From contig NC_085925.1 in the NCBI RefSeq assembly GCF_035222485.1, positions 3,100,001 through 3,164,000 on the forward strand: DNA of 64,000 bases. Reading direction: 5' to 3'. The DNA comes from Podospora pseudoanserina (Eukaryota > Ascomycota > Sordariomycetes > Sordariales > Podosporaceae). This document shows positions 41,782 to 53,700 of the stretch, piece after piece; the first letter of the stretch is position 1, and each line of letters starts with the position of its first letter. The notes under the pieces are model-generated. The model was not told the DNA's origin, searched no databases, and saw only the letters and a list, made by a program, of their open reading frames with translations. The position numbers and the translations under genes are program-made.

Positions 41782-44700
41782 ATGGGACTGGGTACACCAA
41801 AAGCTGGCTTTGGGGGATTTGGAGGGGTCGCATCAACTTCGCCAACACTGTCCTATCTTACACCTCCACCCGACTTCTCGGAAATCCCATTAGAGGTAGT
41901 TGTGTCCTTCAAGAGCCTGTTGAAGAAGGCAAGCGCCACCAAAGAGAAGGCGTTGCAAGACATCCTAGCACATGAGCAAAACCGGTCCTCCGACACCAAT
42001 GGCCCAGAGGAGTCAGTAATACAAGCATTTGTCAGTCCTAGCCCCCACTTGCCTCCTGTGTTTTGCAATGTCTAACTATAACTTACACAGGTCCAACTCT
42101 ACCCTCGGCTATCCATCGATGACTCTGCACGAGTACGCGAGCTTTCCCACCAAGTCCTGATCCAGCTGCTCAACTCCGCAAAGAAGCGCATCGCGAAACA
42201 CCTTCCACTGTTCGTAGGACCTTGGCTGGCTGGGACATTTGACAGAGACAGGCGCGTCTCCAAAGCCGCGAGCGAGGGGCTTGCTTCATTTCTACAAACA
42301 AAAGAGAAAGAGGTGGCTTTTTGGAAGTCTGTTCAAGTCCGAGCCCTGGACTATGCGACGACTTCTTTGAAGGAAACGCCCACGTCGCTCAGTGATGAAC
42401 GCTCGACAACCAAACAAGACTCTGATGCCAAGTACTACCGAGTAGTTGGCGCAAGTGTTTGCTTGACACTGAATCTGTTGGCAAAAGGAGAACTTGATGC
42501 TCTGAAGGATGGCATTGCGGTGTACCTAGAGCTCGATGCGCTCTGGTTTTTGGCCAAAGCGGAAGATCCATTTGTACGGCGGTCATTCTATCATTTAATT
42601 CGATCAATCCTGGACATAGCCCCTGAGCTCTTGAAACGAAGACTGCAACAGTTGGGACGGGCGTTGATCGCAGACAGCTTCAAAGGCAACCAATCTGGGT
42701 CTGCAACAGACTTTCTCAAGGCGCTGACAGCTTTGACCCGCCAATATTCCCAAGTATGGGGCACACAGCAACACCCCGTTCAGAGGCTGGAGAAGTTTGT
42801 CTCCCGTGGTTCACAAGGTGGATCTGATGAGTACTGGCGCGCTTCAAGCCAGCTCCTGTCGGTGCTGACAGACAAGTTCCCGTCACCGTCGTTGGACATC
42901 GTGTCCGCGCTTCTGGGCTCCATTAGAAAGGGAATATTTGATCGGCTGGAAACCCGTTCTGGTCGCCAACAGGCGTTTGACTTGTATGCACACGCTGTCG
43001 AACTTTACCTACCAGCACTTGTACCGAACGCCGAGTTTGTGAAGGACAACGTCTCGTCTCTCACGCGACAGTTCTTGCACCCAAATCCTGAAGTCTCTAC
43101 ACCATCTCCACAACAGCCTGACATTCTTGTTCAGCTTTGGCAAGCTTTGGTTCGGCACCCCGGTAGTGAAGTCCGCCAGACCGTGGAATTACAGTGGCAA
43201 AATATTGTCGACGAGTTCCTCTCGAGAGTATCGAACTCCCTGCCTGAGGTCTCAGAACGGTACCAAGCCTCTCAGCTTGCAGTAGCAGCGGAAGGGGAAC
43301 GATGGTTTTCTGTACTCTCCAGGTTTTCCAAAGCTGCATCCCTCCATGACCTTGCCGTGTCTTCGTCGACCAGGATCATACAAAGCGCTTTGGATTTGCT
43401 GCTCAGGCGAAACTTCAAGCCCTTTGGGTGTGCCGCCATCTTGCAGTCGGCATATCGACATTGCCCTGACATTTACCGTGGCATCGACACGACATCCATG
43501 ATCTTCCCAGCGAACGGAAACGAGCATGCGCGAACTTTGGTCACCACCCCTTCACTGCCTTACATCATTTCCGACCTCCATGAAACAGCCGGCGATCGTC
43601 TTGAAGAAATTTGGGGCCTGCTTTTTGCGGCTTCTACCCAGATATCGGATCGCGGAGCAAGCATTTCGGCAGTCAAAACTTTGGTCTCGATACCCTCCAC
43701 GTTCAAGTTTGTCCAGGACCTCCCTCAAGCCCAGCAGTTCCTCATCTCAGTGTGGTCAGAGTTTGCAAAATCTGATGATTTGGGTGCTCCTTGGGCCCAG
43801 CTAGCAGAAACCTCTTTGGACTTCAATACTTTGACAGTCGAGTCCATCAAAACAATTACTACCACCGTAATCGGCCTTTTGGAGGAGCCATCGTCCCGTG
43901 CACCTGCACTTCAGGCCCTAGACTTGGTCCTTACACATGCGCCTGAGAGCTCCATCATTGACGACGATCAATCGGTGCGCCTCATCACTACTTTGCTTGC
44001 CCTCACCGAGATTTCCGATACACCTATCGCCGAGAAGGCCAAAGGATTGTTCCAGTTGCTACAGCATCGGCCAACAGAGTCTCCACCACTTTTCAGAATC
44101 CTCGCCAGCCAGCTCCATGAAGCAGGTCCTGCATCTCTTGAGTATGTATCTGTTTCTTATCTTGGCGTTGGGATCACTGTAGCTAACATGTCTAGCATCG
44201 ACACATTGGTTGCTCAAGCGGTTGCCGCTGTCCAGTCCAAGGTCCTTCCGGCCGAGGATGTTTTTCCAAGTACTGTGGCCTGGCAAACCGAGCTCTCCTG
44301 GTTCCTCAACACCCCCAATCCGTCTTTGTCGTTGACTAGCAGTATGGATGGATCGTACTTCCTTGTCCAGGGCAGCGAAAGTACGAACAAGCCGTCACCA
44401 GGTCGCGACAGCAAAGGCCGTTCTTCCCCTGCAAGAATGGCACTTTTCACGGCGAAGTTGCTATCATCCGGTGTCGAGCTCTCGTCTTTGCCTCTGGAGT
44501 TTCAGCTGGAACTGATCTATCTCCTCTGCGTGACTAACATGCTCGCGGCCGATCAGCTCGCACTGTCGGAGGAAAACCGGCTATGGAGGAACATCCGTGG
44601 TCAAGATACCGATGACGAGATTCTAGAGTACACAGAACTTGCCTCAAATGAGGTCAGCAACATTGTTGCTGCATCTGTGAACTGGCGAGACCTTGACATG

Positions 44701-46738
44701 TCAGGAGACAGCCTGGTAGAACGACTTGTGAACTTCATGCTCCAGACAGTCCGGGGCTTCAATGCTGCTGCCTTTTACACTGCCAAGGCTCTCGCTGCTC
44801 TCCTTCAAGCACTGGTCAAGGCTCATGGACCTTTGGCTAAGTTGGAGGAATGGCTGACCAAACTCGGCCTTACCCGCGTCACACCTGACTCGACGTTTGT
44901 TGCAGCCGCTATACTTGTCGGTCTGAATGATGCATTGGCTTCTTCCAAGACCATCAGCACACTCTGTGCTCGCCTGTTCAGTGAGATCCCAGGATACTCC
45001 ATTGGATCTCCCCGCACACTTCCATCGCTGGTCTTGCTGAATCTTTGCCTGGCTGTCTATGATGAGAGTCAAATACCAGTGGAGCCACGCAAACAGGTTC
45101 TCGTGTTGCAGCAGGTGACCAAGTGGACCGACTCCCCAGAGGAGATGGACTACAGGCTCGCGGCTGAGACCTGCAAAGCCATAACTAAGATCTTCCCCAA
45201 TGTCAAGGAGGTTTACGGACCATTTTGGGAGAAGTCAATTCAGTACTGTCTTTGGCTGTGGGGTCAGGCTGCGCGCGATGATACCAGCAATCGCCTACCG
45301 TACATCTACGCATCGCTCAAGCTGATGCAAGCGCTAAAATCGGCTGAGGAGGTCAACGATGACCTTGACGATGCACTTGCAGAAAATAAAAGGGCCGAGT
45401 CCGAGGCCCTGATCGCCCTCCTGAGTGTACCGCACGATGCGCCAGCCACACTGCCTAGTCAGCTTGTTGATGCACTCTTATCGCGGACGGTTTCGAAGAT
45501 CCCCAACGTCAAGCTTGGCGAACTATCCGACGTTTACCAGGCAGTTGCGTCACCGTCTAGAGATATCCAAAAGGCTGCGTTTGGCCTTCTCCATCGGACT
45601 ATCCCCGCAGCCCAGGAAGAAATCAGCGTTAATGTCATCATTGAGAAGAAGCGTGAGTCGGCTGCCCTTCTTAGTGTGCAATGCATTTGCTAACCATCCA
45701 CTAGCTGCCAATCTTCCCGCTGAGCTTCTGTCGCTGCTCCTCAACGCACCGAGCCCCGATGACTATACGGATGAAGAGCTTTACCAGTTTCCAGCTCCAG
45801 TCCGATCTTACCTTCTAACATGGCATCTAGTCTTTGATGCGTACAGCAAGGCTTCATACCGGGTTCGCAGCGACTACACCGAGAATCTCAAGAAGGATGA
45901 TCTTATCAGTCCACTACTGGGCTTCTTGGCCGACGTCCTTGGTCATGCTCTGGCCAGGGCCATTGACCTGGACAAAGAAGGCTTCACGCCCGAGCATGTC
46001 CGCTCCTACAGCATCGACTTGGCTGACTCGGAACCTGCTGAGCGTGATATGAACTGGTTACTCATCCACCTGTTCTACCTGATCCTGAAGTATGTTCCTG
46101 GTCTGTTCAAGTCATGGTATCTTGACTGCTCTTCCAAGCAGACCAAGGTCGCGATTCAGTCGTGGATGGGTCGGTTCTTCTCGCCGTTGATCATTTCCGA
46201 CCTGTTGGATGAAGTGACTGAGTGGTCTGCCAACCAAGGCGACCTCGAAGGGGGGACAGATGCGGAAGCCCTCGAGATCAAGGTTAACAAGCCTGTCCGA
46301 GAGATCACTGCCTCGTACCCGGTGGATGACGACTTTGGCACGATCCAGATCGTCGTGCCTCAGTCGTACCCGTTGGAGCCTGTCGATGTCATGAGCGTCA
46401 AGCGCGTGGCTATCAAGGAGGACAAGTGGCAGTCTTGGTTGAAGGGCATCAAAGCTGTCATTATGTTTGGCAACTGTAGCTTGGTGGATGGATTGATGGC
46501 GTTCCGGCGAAATATCTCGCTTGCGGTGAAGGACCAGGAGGAGTGCGCGATTTGCTACTCGATCGTGGCGCAGGACAAGAGCTTGCCGGACAAGAAGTGC
46601 GGGACGTGCAATCACTACTTTCATCGGTATTGTTTGTACAAGTGGTTCCATAACAGCGGGAAGAATACTTGCCCGCTGTGCAGGAATCCGATTGACTATT
46701 TGGGGTCGGATACTTCGAAGAGGAAGGGGGGGAGGTAG
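41782..46738 (+). CDS. LTN1: Listerin E3 ubiquitin ligase
   Basis: Four exons: 41782-42030, 42091-44141, 44196-45652 and 45705-46738, giving 1596 residues, near the usual length of fungal Ltn1/Rkr1. The N-terminal domain begins GGFASxx-like (KAGFGGFGG) and continues LEVVVSFKSLLKKASATKEKA. Long HEAT/ARM-like helical repeats fill the middle. The C-terminus has the RWD-like part (IQIVVPQSYPLEPVDV) and a C4HC3-type RING (ECAICYSIVAQDK, KKCGTCNHYFHRYCLYKWF, NTCPLCRNPI). Listerin marks nascent chains on stalled 60S subunits in the ribosome quality-control complex. The intron at 44142-44195 is 54 bases long, in frame and stop-free, with GTATGT, GCTAAC and CTAG, so a simple frame reads through it; splicing is preferred. 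Introns 42031-42090 and 45653-45704 are clear. Confidence 0.92.
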
Positions 46739-47458
46739 ATGTGGGTGTTGGGGAATTGTGGAGGTACCTTGTGGTGAAACGAATGTAGCAAGAATTGAGG
46801 GATATATTTACAGAAGTATGAGGGTGATCAATGGTGGACGTGATGAACATGGCGGTGATGTTGCCAGGCAATCAAGGGTTAGGGTCACTGACGCCAAGCC
46901 CTTCTCTGTGGGATTTCACGATCTATGTCTTATTGGTGTCCTTCCGTGCCCTTTCCAGATTCCTTTCCAACATGGTGTCCGTTACACAAGCAATATCCCT
47001 TCGCCGCTCCACAGCCACACTGACTCTATCCCGAGGATGGCTTGTTGGTTCCTGAGGTGGATCGCGATGCCTGAGGACAGCCGATGGGGCCCACTGTCAT
47101 TGAACGCTACCAGTGGCTGACCCGCCATCGTCCCAATAACACGGCACTGAACTTCCCAATTTGGATCCCGCTAACCTCATTTGCTCCGGCGTGCAACACT
47201 GAGGACCTTTTGTATCCGCCGTTGAGTCAAGCACCGAGGACCAGACCATAGTTTTGAGAGAATATCGTGAGATATTCGTGCTCGGAAATGTGTACATATA
47301 CGCCATTATCCGCAGTCATGGCAAAGCAAGTCTCACCCTCATGCACCATTACTATTAGCAGCAGCAGTCAGCCATCAACCAGCCAATTAGGCTTCTTCTT
47401 ATCTTACACACATCTAATCTCACCGAAAATCAAAAACACCACATTAACATCCGCGACC
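46739..47458. other. Intergenic spacer
   Basis: 3' flank of LTN1 followed by the promoter and leader of the next gene. Several short frames, none with recognisable content. Confidence 0.45.
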
Positions 47459-48199
47459 ATGGGTCTCCTCCGTAAACTCCTCGGCCGCAAGCGCAAAACC
47501 CCCAGAGCTCAAACCACAACCCTCACAAGCCCGAATCCGTTCCCAGACGAGGAAACCTTCGCGGCAGTCAAAGCCCACGTCATGGCCCGCGCGCGCGCCA
47601 ACGCCTCCAACCCAGAATACATCGCCATGCAGCGCCACGTCGCCTTCTCGGCGCCCACGACCTTCTTGGAGGCGAATTACCCACCCGAGGAAAACAACCT
47701 CATCACTCCCATGGGGCCGATACCGACTGACGCCGGGGAGGGGATCAGGGTAGATGATGAGACTGTCATTCCGTGTGAGGACACGATGTTTTTTATGGTT
47801 TTGAAGCATGACCCAGAAGGGAAGAAGGTGCCAGAGATGAAGATGTTGTTTTTTGTGGCGATTCCTCCAAAAGGTTGTGGGGGTGAGTTTGCTGGGACGC
47901 CGATGGCATATGAGACGCTTGGGACGGAGGGTTGGAAGGCGGTGGAGAGGGAGGCGGAGGGGTTTGTGAGGAAGTGGAATGGGGCTGGAGAGATGGGGAG
48001 GAGGCCGGAGGAGGGGGTGAAGGTTGTTGTGCAGATGGGGATGGATATGGGGGTTTGGGAGTGGAGGAGGGAGGGGGGGTTGGTGGAGCCGGAGGGGGGG
48101 GTTGAGATGAGGGAGGTGAGGGAAGAGGGACGGTGGGAGAGGGACGGGATGAGGTTGCCTCCGACGACGGCGGAGGTGGAGGAAGGGGTAGCAAGGTAG
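47459..48199 (+). CDS. Uncharacterised 246-residue protein
   Basis: The ATG at 47459 (context CCGCGACCATGG) is chosen over the longer frame because the upstream part has no coding character. The protein starts basic (MGLLRKLLGRKRKTPRAQ), possibly membrane-associated or nuclear, then has a more ordered middle (AVKAHVMARARANASNPEYI, EDTMFFMVLKHDPEGK, MKMLFFVAIPP). The last third is Glu/Gly/Arg-rich in strongly G-biased sequence. No named family is recognised. G-run-rich DNA here could hide length errors. Confidence 0.6.
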   Translation: MGLLRKLLGRKRKTPRAQTTTLTSPNPFPDEETFAAVKAHVMARARANASNPEYIAMQRHVAFSAPTTFLEANYPPEENNLITPMGPIPTDAGEGIRVDDETVIPCEDTMFFMVLKHDPEGKKVPEMKMLFFVAIPPKGCGGEFAGTPMAYETLGTEGWKAVEREAEGFVRKWNGAGEMGRRPEEGVKVVVQMGMDMGVWEWRREGGLVEPEGGVEMREVREEGRWERDGMRLPPTTAEVEEGVAR

Positions 48200-48432
48200 A
48201 GGGATAGTTGATGTGGCTTGTGTTGAAGGAAATATGAATAATGCAGAGTGGCAGCTGTTTGTCAAGACGTTTTTGGTATATTTTGGAGTGTGGCGTTCGG
48301 AAGCTGGAAGCCACAAACCTACCGCGCCACTTGCAGCAGATTGTCCGAAAGGCATTTTTTGGAATTGTTCTCTTTTGACAAAACATCCTCCCAACCAACA
48401 CTGGTGGCATTCAGGTCGCCCCGAGCATATCA

Positions 48433-49173
48433 TCACGACACCAGAACGGTTGGCTGAACCCCATGGCCAATTGCTCCAGAGGGCCAGACGCTGACCTCGT
48501 CATAGTAACTCGAATTCGACCCTCCGAGGCGGTGAACTTCAGGCGTTATCATGGGTTGGAGGAGGAGTGAAGGGATGTTGGGTTTGGGGTTGGATACATA
48601 CAAAGGATTGAGGACGAGCAGATAATGCGAAGAAAAGACTTCCAAGATACGGCAAAAGGCTTGAATACACCTACCGATGTGGACCATCAAGTTTCGGGCG
48701 TGGCAAAGTTCCGTTTCCTGCCATAGTTTCTTCAGTCTATCAACTAGCCGTCCCTTGAGGGGAGAAGGGAGCTTGACCAAAATCCACGTTGAAGATTGTG
48801 TCTGTACATCGTATCGGTGGTACACGGCTGTCTTCCTAAAAGACCAAGGGCCCCCCCTTGTACGGCCATTGTGTTCAACATAATGAAGAGTGTAGCAGGC
48901 CTCCATTGCACTGTGTCCTTCTCTCAGGTGGAAGTTATTCCATGTGCTCGTATCACTTCTGTCGCGCAGTTCGAAGCCCTGTACTGCTTGGAGGAAATAC
49001 GTGAAGACCTCGTAGCGCTCTACGATATTTCTAAAGGTCGCCGAAGAGACGCTTAGCCGGTCCCATGAGTGGGCTTGCTGGATGTTACTATCCACTAGGT
49101 GAGCCGCGAAGAATCTGTTACAACGTATTGCGAGACTCACAAAAAGATGTCGTAAGGCTGTGTCTGATGGCAT
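48433..49173 (-). CDS. CorA-like transporter-domain protein, ends uncertain
   Basis: The open frame reads PSDTALRHLF, then probably an intron (49078-49140: GTGAGT..CCAG, phase 0), then QAHSWDRLSVSSATFRNIVE, YEVFTYFLQAVQGF, EACYTLHYVEHNGRTRGGPW, SFRKTAVYHRYDVQTQSSTW and ILVKLPSPLKGRLVDRLKK. This matches the N-terminal domain of fungal CorA-like Mg-transporter-type proteins. The following part (HIGRCIQAFCRILEVFSSHY) fits the helix after it. The C-terminal membrane helices of a real CorA channel are absent, so the gene is truncated, spliced in a way I cannot fix, or a soluble relative. The 5' start is also not certain. Confidence 0.6.
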   Translation of the reverse strand: MPSDTALRHLFVSLAIRCNRFFAAHLVDSNIQQAHSWDRLSVSSATFRNIVERYEVFTYFLQAVQGFELRDRSDTSTWNNFHLREGHSAMEACYTLHYVEHNGRTRGGPWSFRKTAVYHRYDVQTQSSTWILVKLPSPLKGRLVDRLKKLWQETELCHARNLMVHIGRCIQAFCRILEVFSSHYLLVLNPLYVSNPKPNIPSLLLQPMITPEVHRLGGSNSSYYDEVSVWPSGAIGHGVQPTVLVS

Positions 49174-50316
49174 GGTCAGCGCAACCTGTGCAAAGGTTGA
49201 GATAGGTACACCGTCTTACTACAGTCTGGTCAAGGGGGTTTAGGTCATTCTCAGCGTGGAAGTCTCGTTCATCAAAGCCTGTGATCGGTGTGCCTGTCAG
49301 CCAAAACGCTCAAGGTCAGCTACACCGGGGAAGTAAGCGGCTGACTGTCTGAGGACCAGACCCTGACTTGGTTGGTCTCTGTCGCAAAGACAGACTCGCT
49401 GTGCTCCAGCAGCCTCGTTCGGACGGAATCGGATTCACAGGCCCACAGCAGCTCAGTCATTGCGGTTGGCGGCATCTTTGACACGGGTGAGGCGAGCCAC
49501 CAGAGGGAGAAACACGCGAGGCTCACGGGAGGCTTGCTTGGGCTTCAAGCAAGAAAAGTGAGCCCCGTCAGTCCTAGTCCTCCCGCTGGGAAGTTGATGC
49601 CGCGCTTACCGTGTTGCATCCTTCTAATCACACAGCCTATCCACCTAGGTTCACAGGGCCGATGACGTGGTCCACTATCCTGCAGCTCTCCCTCCTCCGC
49701 ATGTGCGGGGCTTCAACGCAAAAAGGGTCTCCTCAGGCCATAAGTCCAGCCACAATTTTCGGCACTTCTTCTTGTTGCAGTGTCACATTTGATGACCGAA
49801 CCGGGCTAAAGTAGACTTTCTGAGTTGGCTTGTGGCCCCCTCGCACCACAGAGAACACAGGAAAAGCTGAACAAGAAAGTGCTCAAATCGAGCACGAAAT
49901 AGGTGCCTAGGCACTCTTAGCACACTATCTCACCCGTGTGACTCAGATGGCGTGTGTCATACCAACCATGCCCTCATTCAGCGTGAACAGGTAAAGCATC
50001 CCCGTCCGCCAAGTTGCAGAAGTTACCCACACTTATTGTAACATGTACCCGTGGGTGCTTACAGAGGGGTTTGAGAATTGATCCAAGAACTCACGAGTGA
50101 TCCATGGAAAACTAGTAGAAAAGAAGAAACATATACCAAAAGCATCACCCTTCGGTTCTCAATCCCCTCCTTGTCCTCCAAGACATCGACCCCTTAAAGT
50201 GTTCCGAAAGTGTCAACTCCGCATTTGAGTCGCATTGGTTCCCTTCCTTTCCTCCCTTGAACACCAAACTCTTGTGTGCCTCTTCCAAACAGAGGCTTGC
50301 CCAACCAGGCATTGAG
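49174..50316. other. Intergenic region, 1.1 kb
   Basis: May hold a missing 5' exon of the CorA-like gene and the promoter of the small gene at 50317. A palindrome-like GTGCCTAGGCAC lies near 49902. No frame here is supported as a gene. Confidence 0.4.
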
Positions 50317-50644
50317 ATGGCGGTGAAGCTCATCAAGCAAACCGTCGAGAGCCAGTACCTCGACTTGAAGAGGCTTTCTGACAAGTTGGCCGAGCTTTTC
50401 CCAGGCGTTGACTGCGAGGTTGAAGTAGGTCTCTGCCATCTTTGCTAAGCATCCCTTATCGTTGTGCTGACAAAACCTGCAGCCCATAGACGGCGAAGAC
50501 TATACTATTCTTACCGTTCCTCGCAAGCTGACCAAGGCAAGTGTTTGGGCATTTTTAGGCCCTTGGAAAATAACAACAAGGAGCCTTCGACTGACATCCA
50601 GCTAGGACGAAATTAAGAGCGTTCTCAGTACAGTGACGGAGTAG
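50317..50644 (+). CDS. 66-residue protein with a probable GC-AG intron
   Basis: Three exons, 50317-50424, 50483-50536 and 50606-50644. The product starts MAVKLIKQTVESQYLDLKRL, continues DKLAELFPGVDCEVE, PIDGEDYTILTVPRKLTK, and ends DEIKSVLSTVTE. Intron 1 is GTAGGT..CTGCAG with a CTGAC branch. Intron 2 starts GCAAGT and ends GCTAG, with CTGAC upstream, so it is of the rare GC-AG class; no GT site gives a sensible frame. The phases agree and the stop at 50642-50644 ends a well-formed helix-strand-helix-like chain. No family is recognised. It lies upstream of the two-kinase gene in the same direction. Confidence 0.65.
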
Positions 50645-50759
50645 TTGGAATTGAAACGTTGTCATAGCTCGGCTATCAAATCAACTCTCCGGCTTCTCTC
50701 ATTGGAAGATTATTTCTTTTGCACGATCAAGTACGAATATTAGGAATGTCACAGCTGCG

Positions 50760-53700
50760 ATGCCGCAACTCAAGGCTGTTCATCGTCTCCAGGAGGAAAT
50801 CTGTTCTCGAAGAAGAACCAACGTCGAGAACCATGATTTCGTTCCATTCTCCTGGCTGCTCGACCTCCTTACCATTGAAAAGATCAAAACGGCCCTCAAG
50901 GCCGGATCGATCGAAGACCACGAACAGCACCCTCTTGCTCACCAAATCCGAGCCAGCGGGTTAATGACATTTGCCACCCTGGTCATGATGGGCCATCCAG
51001 ACTTTATCCGCGTCTTCTATGAAGGGGAAGTCACCAAGAGCGGCCCAGACCGTAAACTTCCCTTCAAAGAGACAGATCTACCCAGTGCACTCTCCGCAAT
51101 AGCCACAGACTTCTGCAAAACGCAGTACACCTTTTACGTTCCCAGCTTTCCCGAAGGTATAACGTACATTATCAGCGAGTGACCCATATCAGCGAGTGAC
51201 CCACTTTCTACGCGACGCGACATCTTTGCACTTCACAACAACTTTCCTCTACCATCCAAAATGCCCACTACTTCAAACGAAAGCCAGATAATCTTAGCCC
51301 TCCAAGCTCTTCAAAATGACGAGAATCTAAGCGAACGAGCTGCAACTAAAATTTACGGAGTCGACCGTAAAACACTAGGGCGTCGCCGCATCGGCAAGCC
51401 TGCACGACGCGATATAACACCTAATTCGAAGAAGCTCACTCAATCAGAAGAGGAGGCTATTGTCCAATACATTATTGAGCTATGTGCGCGAGCTTTTCCA
51501 CCCAGATTGCGTGGTGTGGAAGATATGGCCAACCAACTGCTACGCGTACGCGATGCGCCCCTGTCGGTAAGCTCTGGGTACATCGATTTGTTAAACGCCA
51601 ACCAGAGCTCCGTACGCTTTTTACGCGTAAATACGACTACCAGAGGGCCAAATGCGAGGATCCAAAAGTTATTAGCGAGTGGTTCGCGCTTATACGGAAC
51701 ACTAAGGCCAAGTACGGTATTGTAGATAACGATATCTACAACTTCGACGAGACTGGGTTTATGATGGGTATTATCTTCGCGGGTATGGTAGTTACGACCT
51801 CAGACGGCCTTAGCAAGGCGAAACTGGCCCAGCCTGGCAACCGCGAATGGGCAACGGTAATCCAGGGAGTTAATGCCCTCGGCTGGGCCATCCCTCCTTT
51901 CATTATCTTAGCCGCGCAGTACCACCTTGCCAACTGGTATACCGAGTGCAACCTACCGTCTACCTGGCGCATCGCAACTACCGATAATGGCTGGACTACC
52001 AATGCGGTAGGCCTAGATTGATTAAACACTTCGACCATTATATAGCGTCCCGTATAAAGGGCAAATACCGGTTATTAATCCTTAACGGCCACGAAAGCCA
52101 CTACTCGACCGAATTCGAGCGCTACTGCCAGCAGAATAACATTATTACGCTCTACATGCCTCTATATTCCTCCCACTTCCTCCAGCTACTCGATGTTGGC
52201 TGCTTTGGGCCGCTAAAATAGGCGTACGGCCGCCAGATCGAGGACTTAATGCGTATGTATATCAACCACGTAAGCAAGCTCGAGTTCCTCTATGCCTTCC
52301 GCGAGGCCTTCTACGCCTCTATAACGGAGAAGAATATACAGGGTGGCTTTGCAGGTGCTGGCCTTATACCATACGATCCAGAGAAGGTGCTTTTAAGCTA
52401 GATGTAAAGCTTTGTACGCTAACACCTCCAAACTCACGGCCCGGCACTGCATAACCTTAGGTCTCCCAAACACCATACAACCCTCGAGAAGCCAATTCAC
52501 AGTCAACGCTTATTAAGACTCGCATTGCTAACCATCAAAATAGCTCTCCGACTTTAATGTTGGCTGCGGTAGACCAGCTTACTAAGGGTACAATAGCTAT
52601 AATGCACTAGGTGGCTCTCCTTCGTGCAGAGGTCTCGTCGCTCCGTAAGGCCAATGAGGCATTAAGCAAACGCCGGAGAGCTAAAAAAACACGCGTAAGG
52701 CTTGGAGGGTTACTTACTGTACAAGAGGCACAGGATCTACTGGATCAGAAGGCCGTGGATAGGGAGGGAGTGTAAGAAACGCAGCCGGAAAGTAGTAATG
52801 CAGGGGGGCTCGTACGAAGGTTCGGTGCTGTAGTGTGTGCGGCAAGCCTGGCCATAATGCGCGCACTTGCCAGGAGGCTGCAGAAGCATCTGATTCAGCT
52901 GTTTCTGATGTAATTATAGTTAATTCCTTATGTTGATGTGGTATAATTGAGGATGGTTTGTTAGGGTGTGGTGGGAGGTGGGTCACTCGCTGATATGGGT
53001 CACTCGCTGATAATGTACGTTACCGCATCGCACATACCAGCCTGAAATCCGGCTTCCATTCCTCAAGAGTCCTGCTGAAACTCCCGATGCCCGCGGGAAC
53101 TTTGGCATCGTCATCGATTCCAAACTCCCTCCCACCCACTATGGCGACCCAGAATCACAGGTTGGCAACTTCTAAGCATCCCTGCCATCCTATCTCAGTG
53201 CCGCCCATGCTGACAACGTTCCAGGGCCTAACAGTCGTTCGCAAAATCCTCAAGTCCTGCTCCTCCTCATCCGCCAATCCCGCTCTCAAATCCGAAATCC
53301 GGTGCCTACGCCTCCTCAACCAAACGCACCACCCCTCCATCCTACACCTCCTCGGCTCCTACACCCAGAATCTAACCCACACATTTCTCTTCCCCAAAGC
53401 AACCCACCACGACCTCTCTCGCCTCCTTCGGATCCCTCGCTCCTCCCCGTCCTGCCCTCCCCCCTTCAGCCATGAAAATTCTGGCGCAGAGGAAACCATC
53501 CTCCTATCCCTCTGCGGCCTCACCTCCGCCCTCGAAACCCTCCACTCCTTCACATCCGACGACTTGAACCTGTCCCTGCTCGGGTGCCACCACGACCTCA
53601 AGCCCGCCAACGTGCTCATCACCTCGGACGGGAAATTCCTCCTTGCCGACTTTGGGCTTTCCAGAATTGGCTCCACCCCCCCCCGAGGATATCGAGGACA

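Noticed and set aside
47444-48436. Long minus-strand frame rich in Pro, His, Leu
   Set aside because: It is the mirror of the Glu/Gly/Arg-rich plus-strand gene at 47459-48199 and has the composition expected of an antisense shadow.
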